Shown here: positions 21,293 to 34,954 of the stretch, in pieces | How positions within the stretch are numbered: position 1 is the first letter of the stretch | Layout: each line of letters opens with the position of its first letter | Assembly (NCBI GenBank): GCA_030704615.1 | Contig: CM060731.1 | Span: 29,514,001 to 29,574,000 of the forward strand | Source: Takakia lepidozioides | Taxonomy: Eukaryota > Streptophyta > Takakiopsida > Takakiales > Takakiaceae | Reading direction: 5' to 3' | Length of the DNA stretch: 60,000 nucleotides | Notes under the pieces: model-generated | Told to the model about the DNA's origin: nothing | The model's input: the letters and a program-made list of their open reading frames with translations, nothing else | Databases searched by the model: none | Program-made: the position numbers and the translations under genes

Positions 21293-24200
21293 ATGGCAGT
21301 TGTTTATGATGGTAAGCTGGCTGCAATGTCCAGCGTGTGTATGCAAGGATTCGCAGTTGGGACTTCACCAGTGATGCGCCGTTGGCATCCACGTTTAGGA
21401 ACAGAATTCTATCAGCATAGTTTATGTCCGCCTGTGGTCAAGCGTTTGCGCCACCATGGCCGGTGCAGGGCGATTATTCTAGCATCCGTAGCAGGTGCAT
21501 ATGGAGTCGATAGGCAGGAGGGTCTTGGGCCTGGCGGCTTTTTGCTCGGCAGAATGGCGCAAGACACAGCGAAGAATAGCTCTGGTGCGATGGAGGAATT
21601 AGAACTTGAACGTGGTGTCTGCAATCCCTTCAGAAGATACACTCCTGAAGCGGTGAGTTGTTTCTCTTCGCATTCTTCGAGGTGGGGACAAAAGGAAATC
21701 AAAAGTGAGTGTTGCAGTACCGGCACTGAGTTGTTTGTGAATTTGCTGCTTACTGTTTCTGAGCCGGGGTACTCAATTGCCAAATGCGCAGGTGCGACAA
21801 AGAGTGTTACAGTCACCAAGTGCATTCCTTTCAGTAATTGGCCGAGGGTCCGAAATCCTTTTTTCATTAGGATTTTATTGGGCTTCCCTCTCGTATGACT
21901 GCCTTGTGGGGCGTGGTGAGGAGATGGTGCCTTTGCGTGCTAAGCAGCTTAGAACTCTTCTCTGCAACTTAGGGCCCTCCTTCATCAAAGCTGGCCAGGT
22001 AATGCTACACAGATGGCGGCTCATTGTTTACCACTTGATTTCTTTTTCAATTTTGCTGTTGTATCCTGGTGGCGTTTTAGCTGTAAAAACTTGCACTTTG
22101 GATGATGGGGGTGCTGAAGTATTTGGAATGGATTGGGAGTCATTATCCCTTCTTGGTTCATGTGCAGGTGCTGGCGAATAGGCCTGATATCATTCGTGAA
22201 GACTACATGAATGAGCTTTGTATCCTGCAGGATGATGTTCCCGCCTTCCCTAATAAGGTTTGCTGCTACATTTCTACTGCGCAGAAGTTGATGACAAACA
22301 CTCCCTGAAGCATTTCAATATTCTTGCTCTGGCTGGTGGCTCCTCTGCAATGCGTTCATTTCAAGCATTTCATCCTTGCCAGCTGATTATGACCTCATTC
22401 TGAAGGCCATAGGCCTCACGGATAATGTTTTACTAGTGGATGTGCTGAGCAGTCATGCACAGTCAGGTAAGGTGCTGTAGAACCCTGAAGGATTGAGTTG
22501 CGTATGTATGCAGGAGGCTCTTAGGATTATAGAGGAGGAAATGGGTGCGCCCCTAGAGCAGATATTTAGCAAGCTGTCAGCTGCCCCAGTGGCTGCTGCA
22601 AGTCTCGGTCAAGTCTACCGAGGTACACTCCGTGATTCAAGCGATGAAGTTGCTATAAAGGTGGGTTCATCTGCATTTTAGGACTTTCCATGTTCATTGT
22701 AGTCTGGATGTCTGTTTCTCTCTCTCTCTCTGTGTTCAGCTCAAACTGGCTGGCAGGGTCTACTGCCAGAAGGCTGGTACAAGCAAGGTCTGTTGGATTC
22801 TTCTTCCTCCTATCCATGTCGTATGAAAGGCCACCTTCAACCAGGAGTGCAAGGCCTGGAGCAAGATTTTGGTAGGAATGCTATCTGATTGACTTGTTGT
22901 CAGCTTTGAACCTCGCCAGTGCTGTGCTATGCTGGTGGGCCAACCTGTGCACGGAAAGTTAAGAGTTGTCGAGTAAATAATGCCTCTGTTAGAGGAGGAG
23001 TTCCTTAAAGATTTGACCTCTCAAAGTGCGCTGGAACTTGTTGCTGGTTTGGCAGGTGCAAAGGCCAGGTATTGAGCCAATTATCTACAGGGATCTATTT
23101 TTGTTCAGGACTTTGGCATCATTCCTGAATGGCATCAGTATGAAGAAGTTGGGCTGCAATGCGGAGCTCATTGTGGATGAATTTGGTGAAAAGCTGCTTG
23201 AAGAACTGGACTATACTCTTGTAGGTTCTCTCTTGCTCTGCTCTATTTCCACTCACTTGCCTGGGTACCTGTACGATTGTGGTTCCTGTTGTGAACGTAG
23301 CACTGAAGCAGCAATGTGACTTGCAGGAGGCGCGCAACATTGAGGACTTCTACAAGAATTTTCAAAGTGACCCAACTGTGAAAATACCTCGTGCATACAA
23401 AAACCTAAGTGGCGCACAAGTGCTTGTAATGGAATGGATTGACGGAATTCGCTGCACTGACCCCCAGGTGGGTTACCTTTTCTAACTCAGTAACCGGACC
23501 CCAGTTATTTCTTCAACTTCTGTTCAACCTGAAAAACTTTTTCAAGGATAGTTAGCTAGACCATATCCCTGGACGTAGTAAATTAATTTCCCCCTCTGTT
23601 GGAAGCTTCTGCCTGAAGTTTCCCACCTTCTCTATGTTCATGTGATGATTGTTACATGGAATCAAATGGAACAGACTTGGACGTAGAAAACCAATATATA
23701 AAGCATTTGCATACAAGCCTCAAGCAGACATGAAGCTTGACCTGGCAGCTATGGGTAAGTGCAGGGAATCAAGGAGGCAGGTATTGATGTTGAGGCTTTC
23801 ATAACAGTGGGGGTCAGTGCTGCATTGCGGCAGTTACTGGAGTTTGGACTCTTCCATGGTGATCCGCATCCTGGTAACATATTTGCCATGCGCGATGGTC
23901 GTGTTGCCTATGTGGATTTTGGAAATGTTGCGGAGCTAAGTCAGGTAAGCTGGATAGATTTATGACTTGGTTGTGTAAGAAACATGAAATTGTGTAAGGA
24001 CGCAGCATTAGATCACTGGAGTAGAGAGAGCTGAATAATGGTGAACTGCGAAAGTTCTAGAACTTCCGGGTGGCAATTTGAAGTAAGTTGTAACGTGAAA
24101 ACTTGTTGCCAGTCTAACTCTTGTTGAATGATTTTCACGAATGTGTTGGTTACTAGCATCCCAGTTAGAGAGCTGCAGTGCTAATGATGTTCAGATCCTG

Positions 24201-26332
24201 CACATTGCTGTACATATTTCCGAATGAATTCTGTGCATGAGTTGGGGGTTGGATACCCATCATTGCCAAATTCTCATTGGTTGAACTCCAGCCAATTTTT
24301 TTGATATACGTTGTTTATTTTGTGCAGCGAAACAAGCAAATTTTGATAGATGCAGTTGTCCATGCGGTAAATGAAGACTATGTGGAAATGGCGGGAGATC
24401 TTACCAGGCTTGGCTTTCTTGCTCCTGGTACCAACGTTACTCCCATTGTTCCTGCTCTTGAAGCAATTTGGCAAAACTCCACTGGCAAAGGCCTCGCGGA
24501 TTTTAACTTCCGCACTGTCACTGGTGAGCTTGCCAGTCTCGATCTCTTACTTCTCTCCCCCATAAATGACTCATGGGAGTAAGGGTGTCTGAAAGAAGTA
24601 TCACCTAGGTCGTACCTACATGTCGAGTTTACTTTATTTTGCATTTGGATGTTTTGTTCAGAACAATAGGCTTGAATGTATTCAGTTATTTTGAGTTTTC
24701 TCTTCTGGCACATTGTATGTACTGTACCACATGATTGTCATTTTCTCTCTCCTTCCCTCTAGATACAATCTGAAATTCGGTCTGGTGCAGGCAAGTTCAA
24801 TCAGCTTGTGTATGAGTACCCTATTCGGATTCCGGAGAGATTCTCTTTAGTGATTCGATCTTTGCTAACTCAGGAAGGAATCTGTCTCTCTCTTCTGCCC
24901 GATTTCAAGTTTCTTGAGGTACATATCTCACTGTGTTTTGCCAGATATTTTGACTTTCCTTGTCGTAAGAATTTTTGCTGGAACTGGTTTGATTATGCCA
25001 AATCTAAAATCCTGTGTTGTCCTTTGAAACGCCAGTATCTAATTCTTACATCTGATGTGCAGGTAGCCTATCCCTATGTGGCAAAGCGTCTGTTGACAGA
25101 TCCAGATCCGGCTTTGCGAGAACGACTTCTTCAGGCAAGATTCATCCAACAAAGGCTAGCTGGTCATGTTTTGGTTCAAGTTCCCAGTGTGTTTAGCTTC
25201 TGCATAATTGTTAATGACATGACTAAGAGATTTGGGCAGGAATGAAGACAGATATAGGGGTTGTGCTTCTTCCTTTATACATGTAAACTGGCTAATGAGG
25301 CAGTCTTATGAGCAGGTGCTGTTCAAGGATGGCTCATTTCAGTGGAAGAGACTGGAGAATTTGATTGTTTTGGCTAGAGAGCAAGTCACTCTGATGAATT
25401 GCAATACCCCGTTACAGAATGCTCTCTCATCGTCTAGTAGCAGGTATATGGGATTATCACTCTATCTTCCTGTGAAATTTTTACATTTAGCAGGACACAT
25501 GCAAGCATGGTGTTTCTACAACTCTTTCATGTGGACTTCGATCTGATTGGATGTTCAGAGGCAGCCCTGCAAGGAATAGAACGCCGGTTGGTGGGAAGCT
25601 AGATTTGACAGACACCATAAAAGATGGCGCTCGAGTGGTGGCCACTGATGCCAGCTTGCGTCGGCAGCTTCTTATGGCATTCACAGAGGACTCACGATTG
25701 CACCTTCGGGAGGTTTGACAACATATTTCCATCTTTTACAGCAACTAAGAAATAGTAGCTTCATGTCACGTTGGTCTTGTGTTGGTCTTGTGGTTCTATG
25801 AGACAGGTAGTCCACAGATAATTACCCCAATTTGCCTTGGGTGTAATACCACACAAGCATCAATTTGGCTTAGTTGTTGGACCACGAAATCCAGATCATA
25901 GGCCTTTTGAAGACTAGGCTCGAGGTTCATTCTAAAGTATCACCAAAAAACCTATCCTTCTGTTGACAAGGAAGTAAAGATATGTTTTCAGACCTTCAAT
26001 GTACGTTAACTTTTGACTTATTGTGGATAGTGACCTGTCATGTCATATCTTTCTCATTCGGGCATGGGGCTCTGGGTTACAGGTGCTGGATATATATAGG
26101 CTGGTACAAGGAGACTTCGATTCAGCAACTGTGGTGACGGATTTGGTGCAAGGTATGACTCCTTCCATGTCAGGCCTACTCATAGCTCAAAGGTGATTTT
26201 CCAGTTCAGAGACAGCTTGGGCTAGTTTTGGCTGGTCGCTCAGTACTCGCTTTGTGAGTGTGTGCAGGGATCCCGAGCGCTACCCGTGATTTCGTGCTGT
26301 CCTGGAGTGACTCCGTGCTTGCTGATCGCTAA
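21293..26332 (+). CDS. ABC1K1: Plastid ABC1-family atypical kinase, ABC1K1-like, 14 exons, 700 aa
   Basis: Exons: 21293-21652, 21792-21998, 22168-22257, 22514-22660, 23056-23220, 23327-23467, 23765-23944, 24328-24523, 24791-24918, 25063-25134, 25316-25443, 25559-25712, 26083-26152, 26268-26332. All phases agree, giving 2103 nt with stop. ABC1/UbiB-type kinases regulate prenyl-lipid metabolism; the ABC1K1 group works in chloroplast plastoglobules. Family marks are KAGQ (residues 186-189), the alanine-rich loop AAAS (246-249), VAIK with Lys268, HGDPHPGN (401-408, catalytic Asp403) and DFG (421-423). The first 75 or so residues are S/R/A-rich and poorly conserved, like a transit peptide. The ATG at 21293 is the first Met in the open exon-1 frame. 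Intron 10 uses a GC donor (CAG then GCAAGA). ABC1K1 orthology is by overall resemblance; another plastid ABC1K is possible. Confidence 0.93.
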
Positions 26333-27482
26333 ATTGTTGCACCCGTACATTCAACAGCTTTCGACTTAGTTTTAACATGCGATGGGGGTCTTGTAGTGTT
26401 ACAGCTGAATTCAGGTTAGCTAGCCCTCTTTCCTTCGCAACATAATTAGCCTCACACCCCCATTCATTACCTCTGTCCACCTAGTAAGAGAAAATGTTTA
26501 GAGAAAGAATAGGCACCAGTCCCACTGGTCAAATGTATAGCAGCACAAGCTGTGGTTAGTGCCAGGAGGAATGCACAGGACAGTTACTTTACATACAAGC
26601 AATGCCACAAGTTGTGGGTGCACGCACCCACTTTGAGAAGATGCTTCAGCAAGCGTGGATGAGAAGTCAGTTAGGTAGGACATGTTTACTCCCTTCTACA
26701 ATCGGGTTCAATGATCACTGTCTTGTTCGCACAGGTAGTTTCCTGTCAGCTTTAGTGACTTAGCAGAAAGGCCCTCTACAGTTGAGATCCTCCATACAGA
26801 CAGGCTCCATGCCAAAAATTGAGATTTTTCAGTGTGAGTCCCCCCCACAGGGAGTTTTGTAACAATATGACAAGATTGCCATTTGTCTGCCGCACCAGTG
26901 TACCCTTACTTTTACATATACCTGGCAAAAGTATCATAAGCTATGTATGGATTATAGAACAAGCTCTTGACCAGTGGAATAGCTAGCTTGAGGGTCTAAG
27001 AGGTAAAAGCTGTGAGTTAGCAATTTCTGTTCCAAATTTTGATGGCTCAATGCGAATATCTTCACAAACCATTATGGGGGTTGGTATGATATCACAGCTG
27101 AAATCAAGTGTCCGTATCACACTAGGGTGACATCAAGAGTGGTCCAGTAACCCAACCACCTGAATCGTCGTGAGATGTCCTAGCATGTGAGCGATGGATT
27201 CAATAGTGTGTTTGATGGTTTTGGGTTGACTACCAAAATCAACTACGCATTTCGTCTAGAGCAGCAGACTGGTTAAGTACATAGTCAATCTTGCCCTCCC
27301 ATCCAATCTGATTGAAATCAAATAATTTTACAAATAGAAATGCCTTTCAGCATGTGCACTTCTAGGTTTCTCATTTCGAGATTGCACACACTGTGTCAAA
27401 GTTCAAGTCAATGTCTGCTCTCTTAAAATGACTACTGTTTAAGATGGCAAGAACCAGTGTGCAGGAGAAGAGTTATTAGTAG
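26333..27482. other. Intergenic, 3' ends of two convergent genes
   Basis: The region separates the ABC1K stop (26332) from the epoxide hydrolase stop (27483). It holds 3' UTRs by position; no gene, repeat or clear terminator was recognised. Confidence 0.6.
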
Positions 27483-30327
27483 TCACAGCTCTGGTTGGCA
27501 ATCTTTAAAAAAGTTGATCACTAACTCGTTGAATTTTGCGCTCTGCTCCTCATGTATAAAATGACCACCTTTGAGCACAATGACATCCTTCAGATTGGGC
27601 ACCAGGTTCGTGAAGTCCCCACCATGGATGTAGTCCTTAAGCCCCGGTAACTCCAGAACTTGGTCTCTATCACCAGCAATGAACAAACAAGGTGTCTTCA
27701 CTCCCATATTTGTCCATGGGGCCTTCAGTTCCCATGTCCTGAACAAATGTTATCCCCATTATAAGAGCTGCAAGTTATACCGCTGGATATTTCATTTAAG
27801 TTTCATAGAGCTACCCTAGCTTGCTATGAGAAATGGCTCTTACTTCCATTGGCTTCAGCCATAGTCTTCTGCCTTTCTCTCATTTAAGTTTCACCCACAA
27901 CCTCACGGGAATTTCTGCAGGGTACAAAGCCCCAGAATCCTTAGATTTTCCACTCACCTGGTGCAACGAGGGTAGTACCTCTGAAAGCTGGCTATCACTG
28001 ACCCTTGAGGATGTAGAGCTGCTTGAGATACCAACCCTCCTGAGGACTTCGACTACACACTATTGCTCAGCTGATGACCAATCAAAGCGGATCAAGTGAT
28101 AATTCAAGGGCTGGCATTAGCTGGCATACTGTCGATTTCTACAGTGCTACTGTAGCTCTATCTTAACACAGGTGTATACGCATTGATTCAGTCACACTTC
28201 GGAGCAAGAAGAAAGGAAAATAGTTTATAGCATTCACCAGAATCTTTAATTAGATTTCTTTCTATTGCACTAGATGTATTTCTTTGCCTGCTGGCCCTTC
28301 TAGAAAGGGCATTTCTTGGCCTTCCAAGGTGGTGATTGAGGTTGCTGGTCTAGTAAGTGTGATCTGGGGTGTCCCCCTCTTTCCTTGCAACGAACAAAGG
28401 AAAACAGAAAAACAGAGAAGGGCCACTCAAAGTTAGTAGACCTTGCACCTGTCAATGGCCCGGTAATAATTGAGACTGCCAGTGAATCCTGTGTTCTCAA
28501 ATTGTTCTGTGAGGTAATCAAGATCCTCTTGTGTGAACCACAATGGTAGTGCATCAACCTTTGGCAATGTCGTATTCTCCTTCCCTTCAGGTGCCGCCAG
28601 TGAACGCCGATGGGAAGATGCAATTCTCTTTCTGAGGACTTCTGATGTTCCAACACTGGCAAATTCATTCTCAGCTCTTCCTGGTGCCTGCAGAGGCACA
28701 GCAACCATAGTAGATGAGGACTGTGCCCAACATCTCCTGTTCTGGAAACCAGATGTGATCCATGCCAACTAAAACCACATGCTACATACTGAATTAGAAA
28801 ATGCAGGACATACCTATACAACATCGATCAATCTCACTGTCCAGTCCAGAATCCACACAACTCTTGGTATAAAAAATGGAAGGAAATCTGCGTGTGTAGA
28901 TCGAGGAGTTTTTGGTCATCGTCATGCCATCCAAGTAGATTTGGTTATGTCGTTTTCTTTGCAACCATGTTCGAGCGTTTGGCTCTGGAGGTGAATTGTG
29001 AGAAGTCTCTCATGAAGACTAAAGCTTGACTGGGGCCTCGCCCCTTTCTTCTGTTAAGGTCAAACAGTGCGAGACAGAGACATGGAGAAAAGATGATAGA
29101 AAGAAAGAGTGAATTTTATTAGAAGCCGGACCTTCACAAGTTACCCTGTCTTCAAGCAGTAACCAACCCCTGGTTTTCTAGTTATTAGCTCAGTACCATC
29201 TTGAGTAAGATTAATTTGCTCAAATCCTCAACTTATGGCTTACCTGGAATCTGTGTATGTAGAACCCTTCACCAAGCTCATCGAGATAGGTCTGATAAAA
29301 GCTCTGATCTGGCATGCGTGTGAAGAAGGGGACACTGACAGCCACATATGCTTTGACCCGATCAGGCCGTAGCAAGCACAGGTCCCACCCGATGAGGGCA
29401 CCCCAGTCATGCCCTACAACAAATGCCTGCATTACCAAATCCCCATCTGCCTCTTGGATATTTGCCAGAGCTTCAGCATGCTGATTGATTCTTGTTTGCT
29501 TGCTTTAGTGAGTTACAGAGTAGACCTCTCATCATCCGAGCTCAGGGTGATTTCATCAGAAAGGGGAGTCTCAGTGCATTGATGTGTACAGCACATTTTA
29601 CACTAATTACCACCTATTTGCTGCTAAGTAGCAAGTGATCTTTTGGAAACACATACAAGGAGGGGAGGGGAAGAGAGAATAAGACAATGTTTGCAATAAC
29701 CCTGTGCCCTAGACAGAGTATCCAATCTGAATGGATAGAGAGAGGGAGGCGGGTGCTCTGAGCACAGGGATTCGTACTTCTTTTTCGCTAAGAGCATCGA
29801 GGAGACCGATGAAGTCACCCACAATGTGTAAGCTGGTGTACTCATCGGCGCTGGTGGGTGCATCACTTCGGCCATACCCCCGCATGTCGGGAGCAATGAC
29901 GTGGAAGCCAGCCTCCGCAAGAACAGAAATTTGGTGGCGCCACGAGGTCCAAACCTCAGGGAATCCATGCAGGAGCAGAACTACAGGACCTGTTTAAAAA
30001 AATGACAAAAGATTGAGAAACTTTGACCAATTTGTCCAGAGAATTCTCCGAACACGAACCAACAGACAGTCACCTCCAATTTGAAAGGTCCATTGACTCC
30101 GCAAGGAAAGCCCATTTACTACGTAGGAGGAACGACCGATGATGGTGTGTGTTGAACCTTATTGACATAACAGGAGGTCAAACAAGGAGAGTAAACTGGA
30201 GGTAAGAGTTAATGCGTCGTACATCACATGAACGAAAGGGAGACAACTGACCAGAGCCTTGCTCTGCGATATGTATGGAGAGGCCATTGTTGCGCATGTG
30301 GATGTTACGGTGAGTGATCCCCTCCAT
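27483..30327 (-). CDS. Soluble epoxide hydrolase, alpha/beta hydrolase, 5 exons, 321 aa
   Basis: Minus-strand exons are 30252-30327, 29778-29989, 29244-29426, 28449-28687 and 27483-27738. All have GT-AG borders and matching phases; 966 nt with stop. The enzyme adds water to epoxides, in plants mainly fatty-acid epoxides of cutin and defence lipids. Visible features: HGFPE (33-37, oxyanion hole), nucleophile Asp103 in GHDWGA, lid tyrosines near Tyr152 (GFYIHRF) and Tyr231/232 (NYYRAID), acid Asp262 (GDRDQV) and His296 (KGGHF). Length and the MEGI-H-R start are typical of the plant family (about 315-320 aa). There is no signal peptide, so it is probably cytosolic. It converges with the ABC1K gene and shares an upstream region with the B3 gene. 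Confidence 0.95.
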
Positions 30328-31802
30328 ACCGTCTGAGTTTAGCCCCACCTTTCCTTCCTATCCCCAGCCAACCCTATATCTCACTCGAAAGGGCAAGAAT
30401 CTTATGCCCCTATTCCACCAGACTATTCTCCCCTGCCATTCTGCTCCTGCCACCCGACGCGGGCTTTTGGGCACAAGCTACGCCAAGTAAGTCTCTATTT
30501 GATTCAATGAACTGCTCAAGCCACCAAGCCTACAATACAATACAATACCATAACATACCATAAACTAAGATCAAGTTTTTAGCTGGGCAAGGAAATAATG
30601 TTCACAGGCATCACTAAGATCCCAGGAGACATCTGGGTAAGCAAACAATCTGAGCATCTCCGTGGTAATCCATCTCACTCTAATCAATTACAGACAACTA
30701 ATAGCCGAAGGTGAAGCGCAGCTGACTCACGGAGAAAAAACCAGGGGCTCAAATCCTGTAACGTCACCGGAACAAAATCAGATGAAATCAAACTTCTGAG
30801 ATTCATAAGCCAGCCATCGACTCAATTCCCCAGAAAAAAAGTAGAATACTATCCTTTCCTGTAACACTCAGGGTGCCAATGCACGTATCTTTCCTCTCTC
30901 TTTACATCCAACTTTACTCCTAATTAGAACAAACTACTTCCAAGAAAAGATGCGAGGACTCGCAAACATTGACAGCAGGTATGAAGTATGAACACCACAC
31001 CTGCTCTGCATGCGATCAACGCAAGCAGCTCTGTCTGCAGCCCACAAGCACACGCTCCATCGCCCAAAGTCGAGTTCTCAGATGGCCTGGCAAACATTCA
31101 GAGCCTCACAGCCCAGCTGGCAAGTGTCAGCTTGGTCACCTTTTGCCACGCGTATCGTTGTGGCTGGCTAGACGAGCCGACGTGGCACACGTGGCTGTCC
31201 AGTGATTTTTGGCAAGGATTTCGAGTGAAATATGCAAAACAAAAACAAAAAAAAAGAAGTGTGAGGGTCAGCAGTCATCTCCTTCCCCGCACTTGCTTTC
31301 TCTCATCAGTCTTTCACTGCGCTCGCTTCCAGCAGACATTCTGATGTTTCTTTCTGACATGGACACGAGATGAATTAGTCGATGAGGAATGGTGCGGGGC
31401 TTGTCCGTCACTGAGACTAGCCGGAGTACTAGAAACTAGACCCGCAGGATTTTTTTTGGTATAACATTAGACAAGTTTATCCGGACCCTAGGAATGTCTT
31501 CTTACAATGCAGGTGATGCAGCTGGAGAATGATGATGGTGCTTCAACTGGTGGGTGGAGGGCCAACCCTCCATCCTCATTCAGTTACTAAGTTTTCCCGA
31601 GCGGATTTGGCTTCAACTTGAGACTAAGTTAGAAGCAATTGTCCTGCTAGTTTTATTTGAAACATTCTGAATGATGTTACGAGTGGCATTATAACTTTGA
31701 TATTTGGAAAGTCTGCCGTGCTTTGGAATTCACACGCAGACTAGTCGCAGTAGCCGGAGGAATTGCAATTGTGAGCCTTGTGTAGCTCACAGATTGCAGG
31801 GG
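30328..31802. promoter_or_regulatory. Shared upstream region of epoxide hydrolase (-) and B3 gene (+)
   Basis: About 1.5 kb lie between two divergent start codons. It contains short ATACA/CATACCATA repeats near 30531-30565 and no recognised gene. An acceptor-like GATTGCAG just before the B3 start codon (31793-31800) suggests a 5' UTR intron there. Confidence 0.45.
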
Positions 31803-34076
31803 ATGATGGAGATGGACGAGGCCAGTGATTCGGAAACTGGTAGAGACTCTGCGAAAGACTTACCTCCCGAAAATCTCTTCAGGGCGCGTCGGAAAAGATA
31901 TATTACGTGCGGCTCCTTCTTCATTACGGTCGTAAATCAAAGCAACCTCCGCGCATCCGTGGTATGTGAAATCCTGATTCTTCGTATTGTACCCGTTCAG
32001 TGCGCTTAACGGGTGTTTTCTGGAGTGTGAAGGTGTTAGCTGCCAAAAGGCATCGTAGACGCCGCAGAACTTCAAGGACCAGAGGTGATCAGGGGTTTAG
32101 GGTTTGGGAATCATGCATACCTGTGGTGAGCGGGTTTCCTTTCTTCACCAACAGGTTGGTCATACAGTGTGTGATAAAGGACATGAGCGAGCGTAGATCT
32201 TTGCATAACTCAACGTGCATGCATAGTGCACTTGGCCATAACAGAAGAGTTGCCGCTTGAGAAGCTAGTGTAGGCATCTGAGATTTTGTATCCATGTAAC
32301 GTACGAATCTAATATCTTTGCTTGATTCAACGACAGCGTGTCCCTCTGGACTTTGTGAGGGCCAACAATATCTCTCAGGACATCGAAGAAATCACTCTCC
32401 AGGGTCCAAATGGCCTGATATGGAGTGCGGAATTGGTCTGGTTCAAGGGCGGTGCCGTTTCCATAAAACGTGGATGGAGGCAGTTTTCCATCGACCACAG
32501 CTTACAGGTGCGGGATATACTCATTTTCACTATATTTCCACCATCGCACTTTGAAGTCCAAGTGTTCTATGGGGGTAAACTTGGCACTAAGAGTGGAGCT
32601 GCAAATTATCCCGGGAACTTACCAATGAAAAGGCCACTGCCCTCGCAAGCTCCTGATAGAGAGGAACAGTTGACCACGGCAGGTGTAGTCAGTGCCTGTT
32701 GCTTCAGCAACGAAGTGGACAACTTTCACGCAGTAAACCCTTTCAAACTGGAAAACACCTTGCACAGATCTGATTATTCTGAATGTGCAACCCTAGATGG
32801 AAATTTACAGTCACAGATTCCTAATTGTGCCAATCAAGATGAGAATACACCCCTAGAAGGAAATCTACACCCACTGGTTCCAGACAGTGCCAGTCCAGAT
32901 GAGCATTCAACCCAAGATGGAAATCTGCACTCTCAGGTTCTTGACAGTGCCAATCAAGTTGATGCGGAGATACTGCCAGATGAGCATTCAACCCTAGATG
33001 GAAATCTGCACTCACTGGTTCCTGACAGTGCCAATCAAGTTGATGCAGGGATATTGCCAGATAAGCATTCAACCGTAAATGGGAATCTGCACTCATGGGT
33101 TCCTGACAGTGCCGATCAAGTTGATGCAGGGAAACTGGCAGATGGGCTTTCAACCCTAGATGGAAAGCTGCACTCATGGGTTCCTGACAGTGCCAATCAA
33201 GTTGATGCGGGAGTACTGTTCCAATCTCTGAAAAATGATCCTTTGACAATACCAAGGCGTCGCAGAGCTGCAAGGATGGCAATGAGATTTATGACGATTT
33301 ATCGTAGCAGTTGTTCTGAGGCTTTGAACATGGTCAATCATTATGCACAGGTTATTGAGGGCACTGAGAATTTGTCATATACGAAAGCTTTGTCATTTGG
33401 TGGCAGGACTTCAGCTTCAAGAGTGTCTGTTCATCCACGAAGAGGGGCTGTCACAGCAGAAGAGAGGGATAAAGTTGTGAAGATGGGCAGGGTTTATGTA
33501 CAATTGATCGAGAATCCAAACTTCATGATGATAATGCGAGAATCTCATGTCTATCATGGGTTTCATCTTGTAAGATTCAACTTCTGTCCTCCTAGGCCTC
33601 AAAAGCAGCCATCCCCTACCTTACTTGCCCTGACGGGAAAAGTCATAGTAAAAGAGTCCTATCAAATGTTCCAGATATGAGGACTGATGTCTTGCACACA
33701 ACCATTTTGTGATTGTTTTTCAAAGCTAAGAACAACTTTGTCGACAAATGAACAGTGTTTTCTGACCCTTCTTTGCTTGCTTGTGCAGAACTTACCGTTT
33801 GAGTTTGTCACGAAGTCACAAATGCCATCACAGGAGATTAAAATTTGCCTGATGGATTGCAATGGAAAAATGTGGAAGCCTATGTGTTTAGGTGATCACC
33901 CGTATGGTCGGAATTTCAGATGTGAAGACTGGGCACAATTTGCACTCAATCACTGTCTGGAGGAAGGAGATGTTTGTGTGTTTGAGCTCACCAACGCCAC
34001 AGAGTTTATTATCCTGGTGCGCATCTTCCGTGTAGTGGAAGTTGGAGATATTGGTGAGCGATCGTGTAGTCATTAG
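31803..34076 (+). CDS. Transcription factor with two B3 domains (REM-like), 559 aa
   Basis: Exons 31803-31961, 32337-33569 and 33789-34076 join in phase (1680 nt with stop). B3 domains are plant-specific DNA-binding folds. The first spans about residues 35-145 (FFITVVNQSNLR, VPLDFV, GWRQFS, GDILIF-like RDILIF). The second is at the C-terminus from about residue 450 (MIMRESHVYHGFHL, LPFEFV, WAQFALNH, EEGDVCVFEL). Between them is a hydrophilic linker with four 27-residue repeats and a basic stretch (IPRRRRAARMAMRF) that could be a nuclear signal. The ATG at 31803 was chosen because an in-frame 5' extension to 31704 would need TTG; ATGs at 31806 and 31812 are alternatives. Targets cannot be predicted. 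Confidence 0.88.
32898..33221 (+). repeat. Four 81-bp tandem repeats coding 27-aa units in the B3 protein
   Basis: The units share DGNLHS-VPDSANQVDAG and are exactly 81 bp apart (CAAGTTGATGC at 32955, 33036, 33117 and 33198). Two shorter, older copies precede them (NLQSQIPNCANQ, NLHPLVPDSAS). Frame is kept throughout. Confidence 0.88.
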
Positions 34077-34954
34077 GAAACGATTGCATGGAGGCCTGGA
34101 TGACTGCTGGAGCACCATGGGATAGTTTGGTTATCATTCTGCTAGGCCCAAAGTTGACAGGCAGTTTTAGACATGCTGAACCATCAAAACTACATTCTCT
34201 CATTCTGCCTAATTGTCACGACATACTTTACTCTGAAGTCAAATTGTCGAAACTCGCACCCACCCAACCTACCACAATAATCTACGTACTCTTTGGTTGG
34301 AGGGTGATTGGTGTTTTTCCATCTGGGTAGTGTCTGAGCAATTGAGATCTACGCTTGATGTGATATCTCTGAGATTTTGTGAGGAATACCTGTGAGAAAT
34401 ACCATCATACTGCAAGCCAGCTTTTCTTGCAGTTCTCAGACATTTCAAACGTCATTGCTTTCATTTCTATTCAGCGATGCATACCTGTAGGATCGGTTGA
34501 GATATCCAGCATACAGTTGAAACATTGGGCCAAGGGATTAGCACTCTAATATGAAGAGGGCCTCCTTTAACCCTCCTCTTCAATTGTTGTTTTGCTTCTC
34601 ACAACCTAAATCTGGTCCAAATATATCAAGGAAGCTTTCCCAAGGTCCTTCCTACCTTGCCTCCCAATAGCCTCCTTGGTACTGAAGAAAGAAGAATGAC
34701 ACTCTATGAAGTCCAGGCCTTCTGATCCCCTCTGAACTGTTGTAGGCTTGCACATGACCAAGCTGTCTGACTTGGGAGGGTAAGCTCCTTGGTCTTGAGC
34801 AAACATCACGAAAAAAACAACCTCACTGACTCAAAAGGTGACACAGCTGCCAACTTTCATTTTCTCTCTTCCAGAACCACACTAGGCCCTTGCAGATAAG
34901 TATTCAAAAGGGCACTACAACCGCAACCCTCTACACTCCACATGGTTTTGCAAT
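34077..34954. other. Intergenic, no gene recognised
   Basis: Probable B3 3' UTR and F-box upstream region. No repeats or RNA genes were recognised. Confidence 0.5.

Noticed and set aside
21412-21867. 151-codon minus-strand frame
   Set aside because: It is the antisense shadow of ABC1K exons 1 and 2 and has no protein signature.
31704-31802. 5' extension of the B3 frame
   Set aside because: It would need a TTG start and has no conserved sequence; an acceptor-like site just before the ATG suggests untranslated exon or intron.
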